9,527 nt of DNA, from contig CANETM010000051.1 of the NCBI GenBank assembly GCA_947441205.1, forward strand, positions 1 through 9,527, read 5' to 3'. This DNA comes from Bacteroidota bacterium (GTDB taxonomy: Bacteria > Bacteroidota > Bacteroidia > Chitinophagales > Chitinophagaceae). The notes under the pieces were generated by a model that worked only from the letters and a program-made list of their open reading frames with translations, was not told the origin of the DNA and did not search any database. This document shows positions 1-6,689 of the stretch, one piece after another (positions within the stretch are counted from its first letter, which is position 1; each line of letters opens with the position of its first letter). The translations under genes were made by a program, and so were the position numbers.

Positions 1-747
1 ATCACATTGCTTAATTTGTTCTTTGGATGCTTGGCTATCATGTCAGCCATTCAAGCAAATACAATAGCATCCATTGATGAGGATGGAATGATGTTGGTTC
101 AAATTCCTGAGTCCATTTTTTATGCAAGTTTATATATTGGTTTAGCGGGCTTAATGGATTTTTTTGATGGATTCGCTGCAAGATTATTAAAAGTGTCATC
201 GGACATGGGTAAGCAATTAGATTCTTTAGCTGATGTTGTAAGTTTTGGTGTTGCTCCAGCATTTATCGTTTTTCAATTTTTAAGATTGTCCATGGCAAAT
301 GATATAAATTCATTGTCGCAGCAGTCGGTTTGGATATATGCAGCTTTTGTTATTCCAATGGCGGGTGCTTATCGTTTAGCAAGATTTAATATTGACAGTG
401 AGCAAACAACCTATTTTAAAGGGGTACCTATCCCAATGATTGGTATATTAACTGCAGCTTTCCCATTAATTTATTGGCAGGCGAATACAAATTTATTTTC
501 AAAATTAATGTTGAGCCCAATATTTTGGTATGTCTATATTTTGTTAGTTTCTTTTTTAATGGTGATGAAAACCCCCATGTTGGCTTTGAAAGGCTTGGGA
601 AACAAGAAAAATTTAATCCTTCCCTTAATTCTGGTAGCTTTAGAGGTAGCCATAACAGCCGTATTTTTTAAATGGTTAGCTATTCCATTTGGCTTTATTG
701 GCTATTGCTTAGTATCTTTGTTATATAAGAAAACCATCACTAAATAA
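1..747 (+). CDS. pssA: CDP-diacylglycerol--serine O-phosphatidyltransferase, 5' end cut by window
   Basis: Membrane enzyme that joins CDP-diacylglycerol and L-serine to give phosphatidylserine, the precursor of phosphatidylethanolamine. The reading frame is open from base 1 and ends with TAA at 745-747, giving 248 visible residues. The frame opens with ITLLNLFFGC, which matches the family's N-terminal region, so perhaps 8-12 residues lie upstream; the TTG at 7 is probably not the true start. The CDP-alcohol phosphatidyltransferase signature is complete at bases 157-234: D53, D56-G57, A60-R61, G70, D74, D78 (residues counted from base 1). The rest is hydrophobic with several likely membrane spans. 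The serine-specific assignment, rather than another CDP-alcohol transferase such as PgsA, rests on the N-terminal LNLFFGCLAI-type stretch and the SFGVAPAF segment after the motif. purS follows after 11 bases, so co-transcription is likely. Confidence 0.93.
   Translation: MTLLNLFFGCLAIMSAIQANTIASIDEDGMMLVQIPESIFYASLYIGLAGLMDFFDGFAARLLKVSSDMGKQLDSLADVVSFGVAPAFIVFQFLRLSMANDINSLSQQSVWIYAAFVIPMAGAYRLARFNIDSEQTTYFKGVPIPMIGILTAAFPLIYWQANTNLFSKLMLSPIFWYVYILLVSFLMVMKTPMLALKGLGNKKNLILPLILVALEVAITAVFFKWLAIPFGFIGYCLVSLLYKKTITK
688..720 (+). promoter_or_regulatory. Possible Bacteroidota-type promoter inside pssA, ahead of purS
   Basis: TTTG at 688-691 is followed, after 21 bases, by TATCTTTG at 713-720. 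This fits the known Bacteroidota layout of a -33 TTTG and a -7 TAnnTTTG. Transcription would begin near 725, about 34 bases before the purS ATG. The match lies inside the pssA coding sequence, and such 8-mers arise by chance several times in 9.5 kb of AT-rich DNA, so this is tentative. Confidence 0.3.
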
Positions 748-758
748 GAATTAATCCT

Positions 759-1010
759 ATGTTATTTCAAGTACAAATTAAAGTAATGCCATTAAAAGAT
801 TTATTGGATCCTCAAGGTAAAGCCGTTTTGGGCGGATTACATAACTTAGGAATGAATGGTGTGCAGGATGTTAGAGTAGGTAAGCATATTACTTTACAAA
901 TTGAAGCAGCAAATGAGGCGGATGCAAGAGCTATTGCTGAAGATGCTAGTAAAAAATTATTGGCTAACGCGGTAATGGAATATTTTGAAATTGATTTTGT
1001 TAAAGCTTAG
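759..1010 (+). CDS. purS: Phosphoribosylformylglycinamidine synthase subunit PurS
   Basis: Small subunit of the three-part PurL-PurQ-PurS enzyme of the fourth step of de novo purine synthesis, which turns FGAR into FGAM with glutamine and ATP. PurS helps dock PurQ on PurL and passage of ammonia. The 83-residue length is usual for the family. Typical features are visible: an opening beta strand (FQVQIKVMPL), the LLDPQGKAV segment at residues 15-23, the GV..VRVGKHI strand at 34-44, and an alternating helix/strand C-terminus ending in a short acidic strand. The ATG start is 11 bases after the pssA stop, with no clear Shine-Dalgarno sequence. Neither purL nor purQ is in view, so the partners must be encoded elsewhere. 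rsmI follows after 23 bases, probably in the same transcript. Confidence 0.92.
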   Translation: MLFQVQIKVMPLKDLLDPQGKAVLGGLHNLGMNGVQDVRVGKHITLQIEAANEADARAIAEDASKKLLANAVMEYFEIDFVKA

Positions 1011-1033
1011 TCGCTCATTTATCCTTTAAAAAC

Positions 1034-1699
1034 ATGTTGTATTTAGTACCCACACCCATTGGAAATTTAAAAGATTTCACCTTTAGGGCCGTGGAGGTAT
1101 TAAAAGAGGTGGATTTTATTTTATGTGAGGACACGCGTACTTCTTCCAAATTACTACAACATTATAATATTTTAAAGCCACTCACTCCTTATCATCAGCA
1201 TAATGAGCATAAAGTGGTTGATCATTTAGTACAACAATTACAAGCAGGAAAAAAAATTGCGCTCATTACCGACGCTGGAACACCTGGTATTTCAGATCCT
1301 GCGTTTTTATTAGTGCGCGCGTGCAAGGCCGCAGGGGTTTCGGTAACAAGCTTGCCTGGAGCAACTGCATTCGTGCCGGCTTTAACGAATAGTGGTCTTC
1401 CCGCAACACGTTTTGCTTTTGAAGGTTTTATACCCTTAAAAAAAGGTAAGAAAACTTTGATGGAATCCCTAGTCAACGAGGAGCGGACCATGTTATTTTA
1501 TGAAAGCCCTATGCGTTTAGTGAAAACATTACAACTATTTGCAACTTATTTTGGAGGTGATCGAAAAGCCGCTGTAAGTAGAGAGCTTACAAAATTATAT
1601 GAAGAGAATATTACAGATACATTAGACAATTTAATATTACATTTTTCTAACAAGCAAGTAAAAGGGGAGATAGTTATTGTTGTAGAGGGAAAACAATAA
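1034..1699 (+). CDS. rsmI: 16S rRNA (cytidine(1402)-2'-O)-methyltransferase RsmI
   Basis: Cytoplasmic enzyme that uses S-adenosylmethionine to methylate the ribose of C1402 in the decoding centre of 16S rRNA. The tetrapyrrole-methylase fold motifs appear in order: PTPIGNLKD at residues 6-14, CEDTR at 31-35, TDAGTPGISDP at 79-89, SLPGA at 106-110, FYESPMR at 155-161 and SRELTKLYE at 182-190. The 221 residues are shorter than the roughly 286 of E. coli RsmI: the catalytic fold is complete and ends at GEIVIVVEG, but the small C-terminal extension is absent. The family identity is strong. The ATG start puts the conserved LVPTPIGNL right at the N-terminus as expected. It closes the pssA-purS-rsmI cluster; no obvious terminator follows in the 66-base gap. 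Confidence 0.96.
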   Translation: MLYLVPTPIGNLKDFTFRAVEVLKEVDFILCEDTRTSSKLLQHYNILKPLTPYHQHNEHKVVDHLVQQLQAGKKIALITDAGTPGISDPAFLLVRACKAAGVSVTSLPGATAFVPALTNSGLPATRFAFEGFIPLKKGKKTLMESLVNEERTMLFYESPMRLVKTLQLFATYFGGDRKAAVSRELTKLYEENITDTLDNLILHFSNKQVKGEIVIVVEGKQ

Positions 1700-1765
1700 C
1701 CAATCATCCAACACAATTGGCATGCTTCCTAATTATAACTAATTTCAACCCTTAAATTAAGTTTT

Positions 1766-3712
1766 ATGAATAATAAATTATTTAGCCTATTAACGTTTTG
1801 CTTGATGGCTTCAATCATCACAAATGCACAAGCTGATCGTTGGCAACAACATATTAATTACAATATTAAAGTGAGTTTGGATGTGAATACCCATATTATG
1901 AAAGGGGTAGAAGATGTTGTTTATGATAATAATTCTGCTGATACTTTGCACAAAGTATATTTTCATATGTATTGGAATGCATTTCAGCCTAATTCTGCGA
2001 TGGATATTCGTAGTCGTGAATTAGGAAAAACATTTTTGAGTGTTCGCCGTGGAGCACCCATTACTTCAGCATCCAATATGAGTTTAGTTGGACAAGGCGA
2101 TCGACAAGATTGGGATGCTCGTGTGAAAGATCGTATTCAAAATTTAAGTCCTTCACAAATTGGTATTCAAAAGGTAAATCAATTAACGATTAATGGTGTT
2201 ACACAAAAATTAATTGAGCACGAAACAATTTTGGAAGTGCAATTGACAAAACCAATTGCGCCGCATAGTAGTGTAAAAATGAATATAAAATTTGAAGCGC
2301 AAGTGCCAACCCAAATTCGTCGTTCAGGTAGAGATAATAGTGAAGGTATTGGTTACTCAATGAGTCAATGGTATCCTAAAATGGTTGAATATGATTATCA
2401 AGGATGGAATACCAATCCCTATATAGCTAGAGAGTTTCATGGTGTTTGGGGTAATTATAATGTAAGTATAAGCTTAACTAAAAATTATACAGTTGGTGGA
2501 ACTGGAGTGTTGGAAAATCCAAATATGATTGCTGACGCATCCGGAAATAAAACTTGGAATTTTAAGGGAAATAATATTCATGATTTTGTTTGGGCAGCTG
2601 ATGATCAGTTTAAACATTTATCTAAAGAAGTTCGTAAAGGGTTGACCTTACATGTTTATTATAAACAAAAAAACGAAACGGCTGACAGTGCTTGGGCGAA
2701 TGTTTTATGGGCAGCGGAAAAAGCACTACCGTATATTGAAAAAAAGTATGGCGCCTATCCTTATCCTCAATATTCATTTATTCAGGGAGGTGACGGAGGA
2801 ATGGAGTATGCAATGGCTACCTTACTTAAAGGTCCTGGTATTGGAACTGTATTTCATGAATGGATGCATAATTGGTATCAGCATGTATTAGGATCTAATG
2901 AAAGTTTATACCCATGGATGGATGAAGGTTTTGCGAGTTATGCCGAAGATGATATCACTTATTGGTATGAACAAAATTTCGCTTTTCAATCACCGTATTT
3001 AACGGATGCTGCAAAGCAGCAAATTATTGCGAATAATGAAAAAACAAAAACAATGTTGCCAGCAATTCAATATGGTAACTATGGGGGCTATTTGTCTTTA
3101 GCAAAAAGTAGTTTAGAGGAACCATTGAGCACACATTCCGATCATTACAATACTAATTTTGCATATGGTAGCGCTTCATATAGTAAAGGAGCAACCTTTT
3201 TAGGATTGCTTGGTTATGTTATTGGTGATTCACTGCGTGATAAAGTTCTAATTGATTATTATAATACTTGGAAGTTTAAACATCCTAATGCAAATGATTT
3301 TATTCGTGTAGCTGAAAAAACAAGTGGTATTCAATTAGCATGGTTAAAAGAATATTGGATTAATAGTATAAAAACAGTTGACTATGGTTTGAATGATATT
3401 CAAGCAGGAAAAAACACTGCCATTATCAGTATTCAAAGATTAGGTAAAATGCCAGCACCATTGGATGTGTTAATTACTTATAAGGACGGTACAAGTGAGT
3501 TGCACTATATTCCATTGGACTTAATGCTTTCTGGAAAGTTAGCTGAAGGGATAGGCCTTAGAATTGTACACCCTGAATACAAATGGGTACAACCAACCAT
3601 TACATTTGAAACGACAAAACCATTGAGTGCCCTAAAGTCAATTGAGATTGACCCAAGCTTTCGATTACCAGACATTAATAGAAGTAATAATAAATTGGAG
3701 ATACCGAATTAG
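1766..3712 (+). CDS. Secreted M1-family zinc metallopeptidase (aminopeptidase)
   Basis: A 648-residue exported protein of the M1 (gluzincin) family, which generally removes N-terminal residues from peptides. A signal peptide covers about residues 1-23 (hydrophobic core LFSLLTFCLMASII, end NAQA). The N-terminal half looks like the beta-rich M1 domain. The catalytic domain carries GGMEY at 344-348, the counterpart of the GxMEN motif whose glutamate holds the substrate amino end. HEWMH at 364-368 and E387 form the complete HEXXH-x18-E zinc site (ligands H364, H368, E387; catalytic base E365). Y472 in SYSKGA is the likely transition-state tyrosine. A short C-terminal beta region (about 550-635) follows; I see neither the long helical ERAP-like domain nor an obvious type IX secretion tail. 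The gene has a 66-base upstream gap and converges on rsmG. Substrate unknown; a role in peptide scavenging in the periplasm or outside the cell is an inference. Confidence 0.9.
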   Translation: MNNKLFSLLTFCLMASIITNAQADRWQQHINYNIKVSLDVNTHIMKGVEDVVYDNNSADTLHKVYFHMYWNAFQPNSAMDIRSRELGKTFLSVRRGAPITSASNMSLVGQGDRQDWDARVKDRIQNLSPSQIGIQKVNQLTINGVTQKLIEHETILEVQLTKPIAPHSSVKMNIKFEAQVPTQIRRSGRDNSEGIGYSMSQWYPKMVEYDYQGWNTNPYIAREFHGVWGNYNVSISLTKNYTVGGTGVLENPNMIADASGNKTWNFKGNNIHDFVWAADDQFKHLSKEVRKGLTLHVYYKQKNETADSAWANVLWAAEKALPYIEKKYGAYPYPQYSFIQGGDGGMEYAMATLLKGPGIGTVFHEWMHNWYQHVLGSNESLYPWMDEGFASYAEDDITYWYEQNFAFQSPYLTDAAKQQIIANNEKTKTMLPAIQYGNYGGYLSLAKSSLEEPLSTHSDHYNTNFAYGSASYSKGATFLGLLGYVIGDSLRDKVLIDYYNTWKFKHPNANDFIRVAEKTSGIQLAWLKEYWINSIKTVDYGLNDIQAGKNTAIISIQRLGKMPAPLDVLITYKDGTSELHYIPLDLMLSGKLAEGIGLRIVHPEYKWVQPTITFETTKPLSALKSIEIDPSFRLPDINRSNNKLEIPN

Positions 3713-3730
3713 AAGTTTGCTTTAAAAGCG

Positions 3731-3775
3731 GAAGAAATAGAAAAGGCGTCTTTATGACGCCTTTTCTATTTCTTC
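3731..3775. terminator. Two-way intrinsic terminator between converging genes
   Basis: A perfect 20-bp inverted repeat (arms 3731-3750 and 3756-3775) flanks a 5-base loop TTTAT. The GC-rich core GGCGTC/GACGCC is bounded by AAAA on one side and TTTT on the other, so the transcript from either strand makes a hairpin followed by a U-rich run. It lies 18 bases past the M1 peptidase stop. On the minus strand it takes in the last two lysine codons and the TAG stop of rsmG (3766-3775). Confidence 0.9.
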
Positions 3776-4404
3776 ACTTGAATGATAAATTTTTCTTTAA
3801 AATAATCTTCTTGGAAAATATCATAAATGGACATCATTTTAGGTCGCACACCGCTTTCGAAAATCTCTTGATGTAAGTCGCCACCTTTTAAACAAATTAG
3901 CCCATTGGGTTGATCGGGCTTTTTGTTAATGATAGGGCCAGCCCATTTCCATAAATCTTTTAAAGGAGCTACAGCACGACTTATGGCGTAATCAAATTTC
4001 TTATTCTTAATATCTTCAACACGCGTATGTTGTGTTTTAATATTTTTAATACCCACCATTTCACAAACGGCATCCACTACTTTTAATTTTTTGGCAATAC
4101 TATCCACCGCTAAAAATTGAACATCAGGGAAAAATATAGCCATGGGCACGCAAGGGAATCCACCACCACAGCCGATATCAATTACCTGCGTACCTTTTTC
4201 CCATTCAGCAATAGCTGCAATGCTTAAGGAATGCAATACATGGTGTAAATACAATTGATCAATATCTTTTCTAGAGATTACATTAATTTGACTATTCCAT
4301 TCCTTATAAGCTGCATCAAGACCTGAAATTTGCGCTAGTTGAGTTGGGGTAAAATCGTCAAAGTATTTAGTAATTAACTCCAATTTTTGTTCGGTGCTTT
4401 CCAT
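3766..4404 (-). CDS. rsmG: 16S rRNA (guanine(527)-N7)-methyltransferase RsmG
   Basis: Cytoplasmic SAM-dependent enzyme that places the N7 methyl group on G527 of 16S rRNA, near the decoding site; its loss is known in other bacteria to give low-level streptomycin resistance. Its 212 residues are normal for the family (E. coli 207). Visible motifs: NVISRKD at 41-47 and HHVLHSL at 54-60, both GidB-type N-terminal signatures; the SAM-binding loop VIDIGCGGGFPCVP at 74-87; D101 in AVDS, the likely SAM ribose ligand; SRAVAPL at 142-148; and CLKGG at 171-175. The usual GxGGGFPG reads GCGGGFPC here, a small change. The ATG at 4404 lies within the end of the glycosyltransferase gene (31-base overlap), implying coupled translation. 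The stop codon is inside the terminator stem. Confidence 0.95.
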   Translation of the reverse strand: MESTEQKLELITKYFDDFTPTQLAQISGLDAAYKEWNSQINVISRKDIDQLYLHHVLHSLSIAAIAEWEKGTQVIDIGCGGGFPCVPMAIFFPDVQFLAVDSIAKKLKVVDAVCEMVGIKNIKTQHTRVEDIKNKKFDYAISRAVAPLKDLWKWAGPIINKKPDQPNGLICLKGGDLHQEIFESGVRPKMMSIYDIFQEDYFKEKFIIQVKK

Positions 4405-5501
4405 ACGCTAGGTAATGTAAATAAGTAATAAAATATGGACCATAAATCAAAAAATAAATACCAAGGCCATAAATCCAATTCATTTAATTTTTTCATGGTG
4501 CTTCTTAACACAATTCCTTGAATCAAAAAACGTAGGCCCCAAATACTTGCAATTAAAGTATATTCCTTAGTAAGTATTAATGCAGTTATCAATAAAGGAT
4601 ATATAAGAAATTGGCTGATCGCATAAATACCCAATAAAATGGAGTGCTTTGTTTTATAGTATTTGCTAGTTGTATAATGCCTATATTTTTGGTTCATCCA
4701 ATCATTAAAAGTGGTTTTAGGTTCACTTAAAGTATGTGCATCTTTATCAACAACAATAGCTGTGTTTTTACTATTGGCAACTTGATTGATAAATAAATCA
4801 TCATCACCGCTAGGCATTTGATTGATAGACGAGAATCCTTTGTTACGAATAAAAACATCTTTTTTATAGGAAAGGTTACGACCAACACCCATATAAGGTA
4901 AGCCTGCTAATGCATATGATAAATATTGTAATGCAGTTTGAAAAGTTTCAAATCGAATAAGTTTATTTAATATTCCAGGTTTCTTTTTATAAGCACCATA
5001 GCCTAGCACTATTTCCGTATTATCATTGTAACCGTCTTGCATTAATCGCATCCAATGTTCACTAGCGGGAACGCAATCAGCGTCCGTTAAAAGTAAGGTT
5101 TCATATTTGGCCGACTTGATACCAATAGATAAAGGAAATTTTTTGCCATTAATCATTTTTGCTTCCTGCGTTAAGGAAACAACATTCAAATTTTTAAATG
5201 ACTTTCTAAATTCTTCTAATAAATATTTTGATTCATCTTCTGAATTATCATTTACCAATACAATTTCATGAGTGGTACTATATTGTTGCACCAACACGCC
5301 TGGCAAGTTGGTTACTAAATTATTGGCTTCATCTCTTGCACAAATAATCACCGAAACCGGGTGTTCCATATGTACGGCTTTTTTCGGGGTTTTATAAATG
5401 GCTAATCTTAAGAAAAAGAAGAGATAGTAAAATAGCTGTATTGCTATGACGCATGCGAACGCGCCTATTAAAATAGAAGATACGGGTAGGTTAGTTATCA
5501 T
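4374..5501 (-). CDS. Membrane-anchored family 2 glycosyltransferase
   Basis: A 375-residue GT-A fold glycosyltransferase with an N-terminal anchor (about residues 8-34) and further hydrophobic segments near the C-terminus (about 287-310, 315-331 and 345-362). GT2 marks appear in order: VSVIICARDEANN at 49-61 starting the nucleotide-sugar fold, VNDNSED at 83-89, the metal-binding TDAD at 139-142, GVGRNLSY at 205-212, GDDD at 232-235 holding the probable catalytic base, and QKYRHY at 271-276, a QxxRW-like acceptor-site motif. Multiple membrane spans with a QxxRW-like motif resemble processive or lipid-linked transferases, but the sugar and acceptor cannot be read from the sequence. The 3' end overlaps rsmG by 31 bases. 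A TAnnTTTG element lies only 4 bases before the ATG, suggesting its own promoter and a leaderless message. Confidence 0.85.
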   Translation of the reverse strand: MITNLPVSSILIGAFACVIAIQLFYYLFFFLRLAIYKTPKKAVHMEHPVSVIICARDEANNLVTNLPGVLVQQYSTTHEIVLVNDNSEDESKYLLEEFRKSFKNLNVVSLTQEAKMINGKKFPLSIGIKSAKYETLLLTDADCVPASEHWMRLMQDGYNDNTEIVLGYGAYKKKPGILNKLIRFETFQTALQYLSYALAGLPYMGVGRNLSYKKDVFIRNKGFSSINQMPSGDDDLFINQVANSKNTAIVVDKDAHTLSEPKTTFNDWMNQKYRHYTTSKYYKTKHSILLGIYAISQFLIYPLLITALILTKEYTLIASIWGLRFLIQGIVLRSTMKKLNELDLWPWYLFFDLWSIFYYLFTLPSVWKAPNKNWS

Positions 5502-5505
5502 ACTA

Positions 5506-5513
5506 CAAAAGTA
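5506..5513 (-). promoter_or_regulatory. -7 promoter element (TACTTTTG) for the glycosyltransferase-rsmG pair
   Basis: On the minus strand, TACTTTTG is a full match to the Bacteroidota -7 consensus TAnnTTTG. It is followed by four bases (TAGT) and then the glycosyltransferase ATG at 5501. With the usual spacing to the first transcribed base, transcription would begin at or within a few bases of the A of the start codon. No good -33 TTG is visible at the expected distance, which lowers confidence. Confidence 0.55.
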
Positions 5514-5527
5514 ATACTATTTGACCT

Positions 5528-5535
5528 TACCTTTG
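5528..5535 (+). promoter_or_regulatory. -7 promoter element (TACCTTTG) for tgt-lptF/G
   Basis: TACCTTTG is a full match to TAnnTTTG and is followed by four bases (CGAC) and then the tgt ATG at 5540. The geometry is the same as that of the minus-strand element 14 bases away, so the two promoters must share or compete for one polymerase footprint. A start at or near the ATG is predicted (leaderless message). No convincing -33 element is visible. Confidence 0.6.
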
Positions 5536-5539
5536 CGAC

Positions 5540-6679
5540 ATGGCTGCATTAGCATTTGAATTACAATATAAGGGTACGGAGGGGTCATCTCGTGCGGGTA
5601 CAATAACCACTGATCATGGCATTATTCAGACCCCCATTTTTATGCCAGTGGGTACCATTGGTTCCGTTAAAGCAGTTACCCAACAACAGCTTAAACAGGA
5701 TATCAATGCTCAAATCATTTTGGGCAATACTTATCATTTATATTTAAGACCGGGTACTGAAGTTTTAGAAGCGGCTGGCGGACTCCATAAATTTATTGGG
5801 TGGGATCGACCTATTTTAACGGATAGTGGTGGGTATCAGGTTTTTTCATTGGCCAATAATCGTAAAATTAAACCAGAGGGGGTTGTTTTTCAATCTCATA
5901 TTGACGGCAGCAAACATTTATTTAGTCCCGAAAAAGTAATGGATATTCAGCGCAGTATTGGAGCTGATATTATTATGGCTTTTGATGAATGTCCTCCGAT
6001 ACCTAGTGAATATGATTATGTACGAAAAAGTATGGATCTAACACATGTATGGCTTGACAAATGTGTGAATAGATTAGCTGAAACCCCTGATTTATATGGG
6101 TATACACAAAATTTATTTCCTATTGTTCAAGGTGGAATGTATAAGGATTTACGAAAAGCATCCTGCGAATATATTAGTTCCAAAAACGCAGTTGGAAATG
6201 CTATTGGTGGATTAAGCGTTGGAGAAACCGAAGCTGAAATGTATGAATTCACAGCACTATGTTGTGAAAATTTACCTGAAAACAAACCTAGGTATTTAAT
6301 GGGGGTAGGAACACCTTGGAATATTTTAGAAGCAATTGATTTGGGAGTAGATATGTTTGATTGTGTCATGCCAACTCGTAATGGGCGAAATGGAATGATA
6401 TTTACTTCACAAGGGGTGATTAATATTAAGAATAAAAAATGGGAGAAGGATTTTAGTCCATTAGACCCTGGTATTCCAAATGAATTAAGCCAATATTATA
6501 CTAAGTCTTATATGCGTCATTTGTTTATTGCTGATGAAATTTTAGGATTACAATTAGCGAGCATTCAAAATTTATCATTTTATTTGTGGCTAGTTGGTGA
6601 AGCAAGAAAACATATTATTGCTGGAGATTATAGCAGTTGGAAAGTGAGCATGATTGAACAAATAAAAACGCGCTTGTAA
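5540..6679 (+). CDS. tgt: tRNA-guanine transglycosylase (queuine tRNA-ribosyltransferase)
   Basis: Exchanges the guanine at position 34 of tRNAs with GUN anticodons (Asp, Asn, His, Tyr) for preQ1, a late step towards queuosine. The 379-residue length is usual. D95 in LTDSGGYQVFSL is the general acid/base residue and D274 in MFDCVMPTRNGRNG the nucleophile. MAFDECPP at 146-153 and GGLSVGE at 223-229 line the base pocket; V227 is the residue associated with bacterial preQ1 specificity rather than eukaryotic queuine use. The C-terminal zinc site is not recognisable: aligned on PLDP, the positions of E. coli C302, C304, C307 and H333 are I312, N314, S317 and Q343, although the surrounding fold (SYMRHLF, ADEILG, NLSFYLWLVGEARKHI) is intact. 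The lptF/G-type permease follows after 10 bases, a pairing I recall as common in Bacteroidota. Confidence 0.96.
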   Translation: MAALAFELQYKGTEGSSRAGTITTDHGIIQTPIFMPVGTIGSVKAVTQQQLKQDINAQIILGNTYHLYLRPGTEVLEAAGGLHKFIGWDRPILTDSGGYQVFSLANNRKIKPEGVVFQSHIDGSKHLFSPEKVMDIQRSIGADIIMAFDECPPIPSEYDYVRKSMDLTHVWLDKCVNRLAETPDLYGYTQNLFPIVQGGMYKDLRKASCEYISSKNAVGNAIGGLSVGETEAEMYEFTALCCENLPENKPRYLMGVGTPWNILEAIDLGVDMFDCVMPTRNGRNGMIFTSQGVINIKNKKWEKDFSPLDPGIPNELSQYYTKSYMRHLFIADEILGLQLASIQNLSFYLWLVGEARKHIIAGDYSSWKVSMIEQIKTRL

Positions 6680-6689
6680 ATTATACCGA

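Noticed and set aside
1222..1491. Minus-strand open frame of 89 codons within rsmI
   Set aside because: It is antisense to well-conserved RsmI motifs and encodes nothing recognisable; it is a shadow of the real gene.
1700..1720. CCAAT...ATTGG inverted repeat after rsmI, considered as a terminator
   Set aside because: Five pairs only, AT-rich and no T-run after it; expected by chance.
1755..1765. TAAGTTTT directly before the M1 peptidase ATG, considered as a -7 element
   Set aside because: It touches the start codon, so transcription would begin inside the coding sequence, and its last base does not match the consensus.
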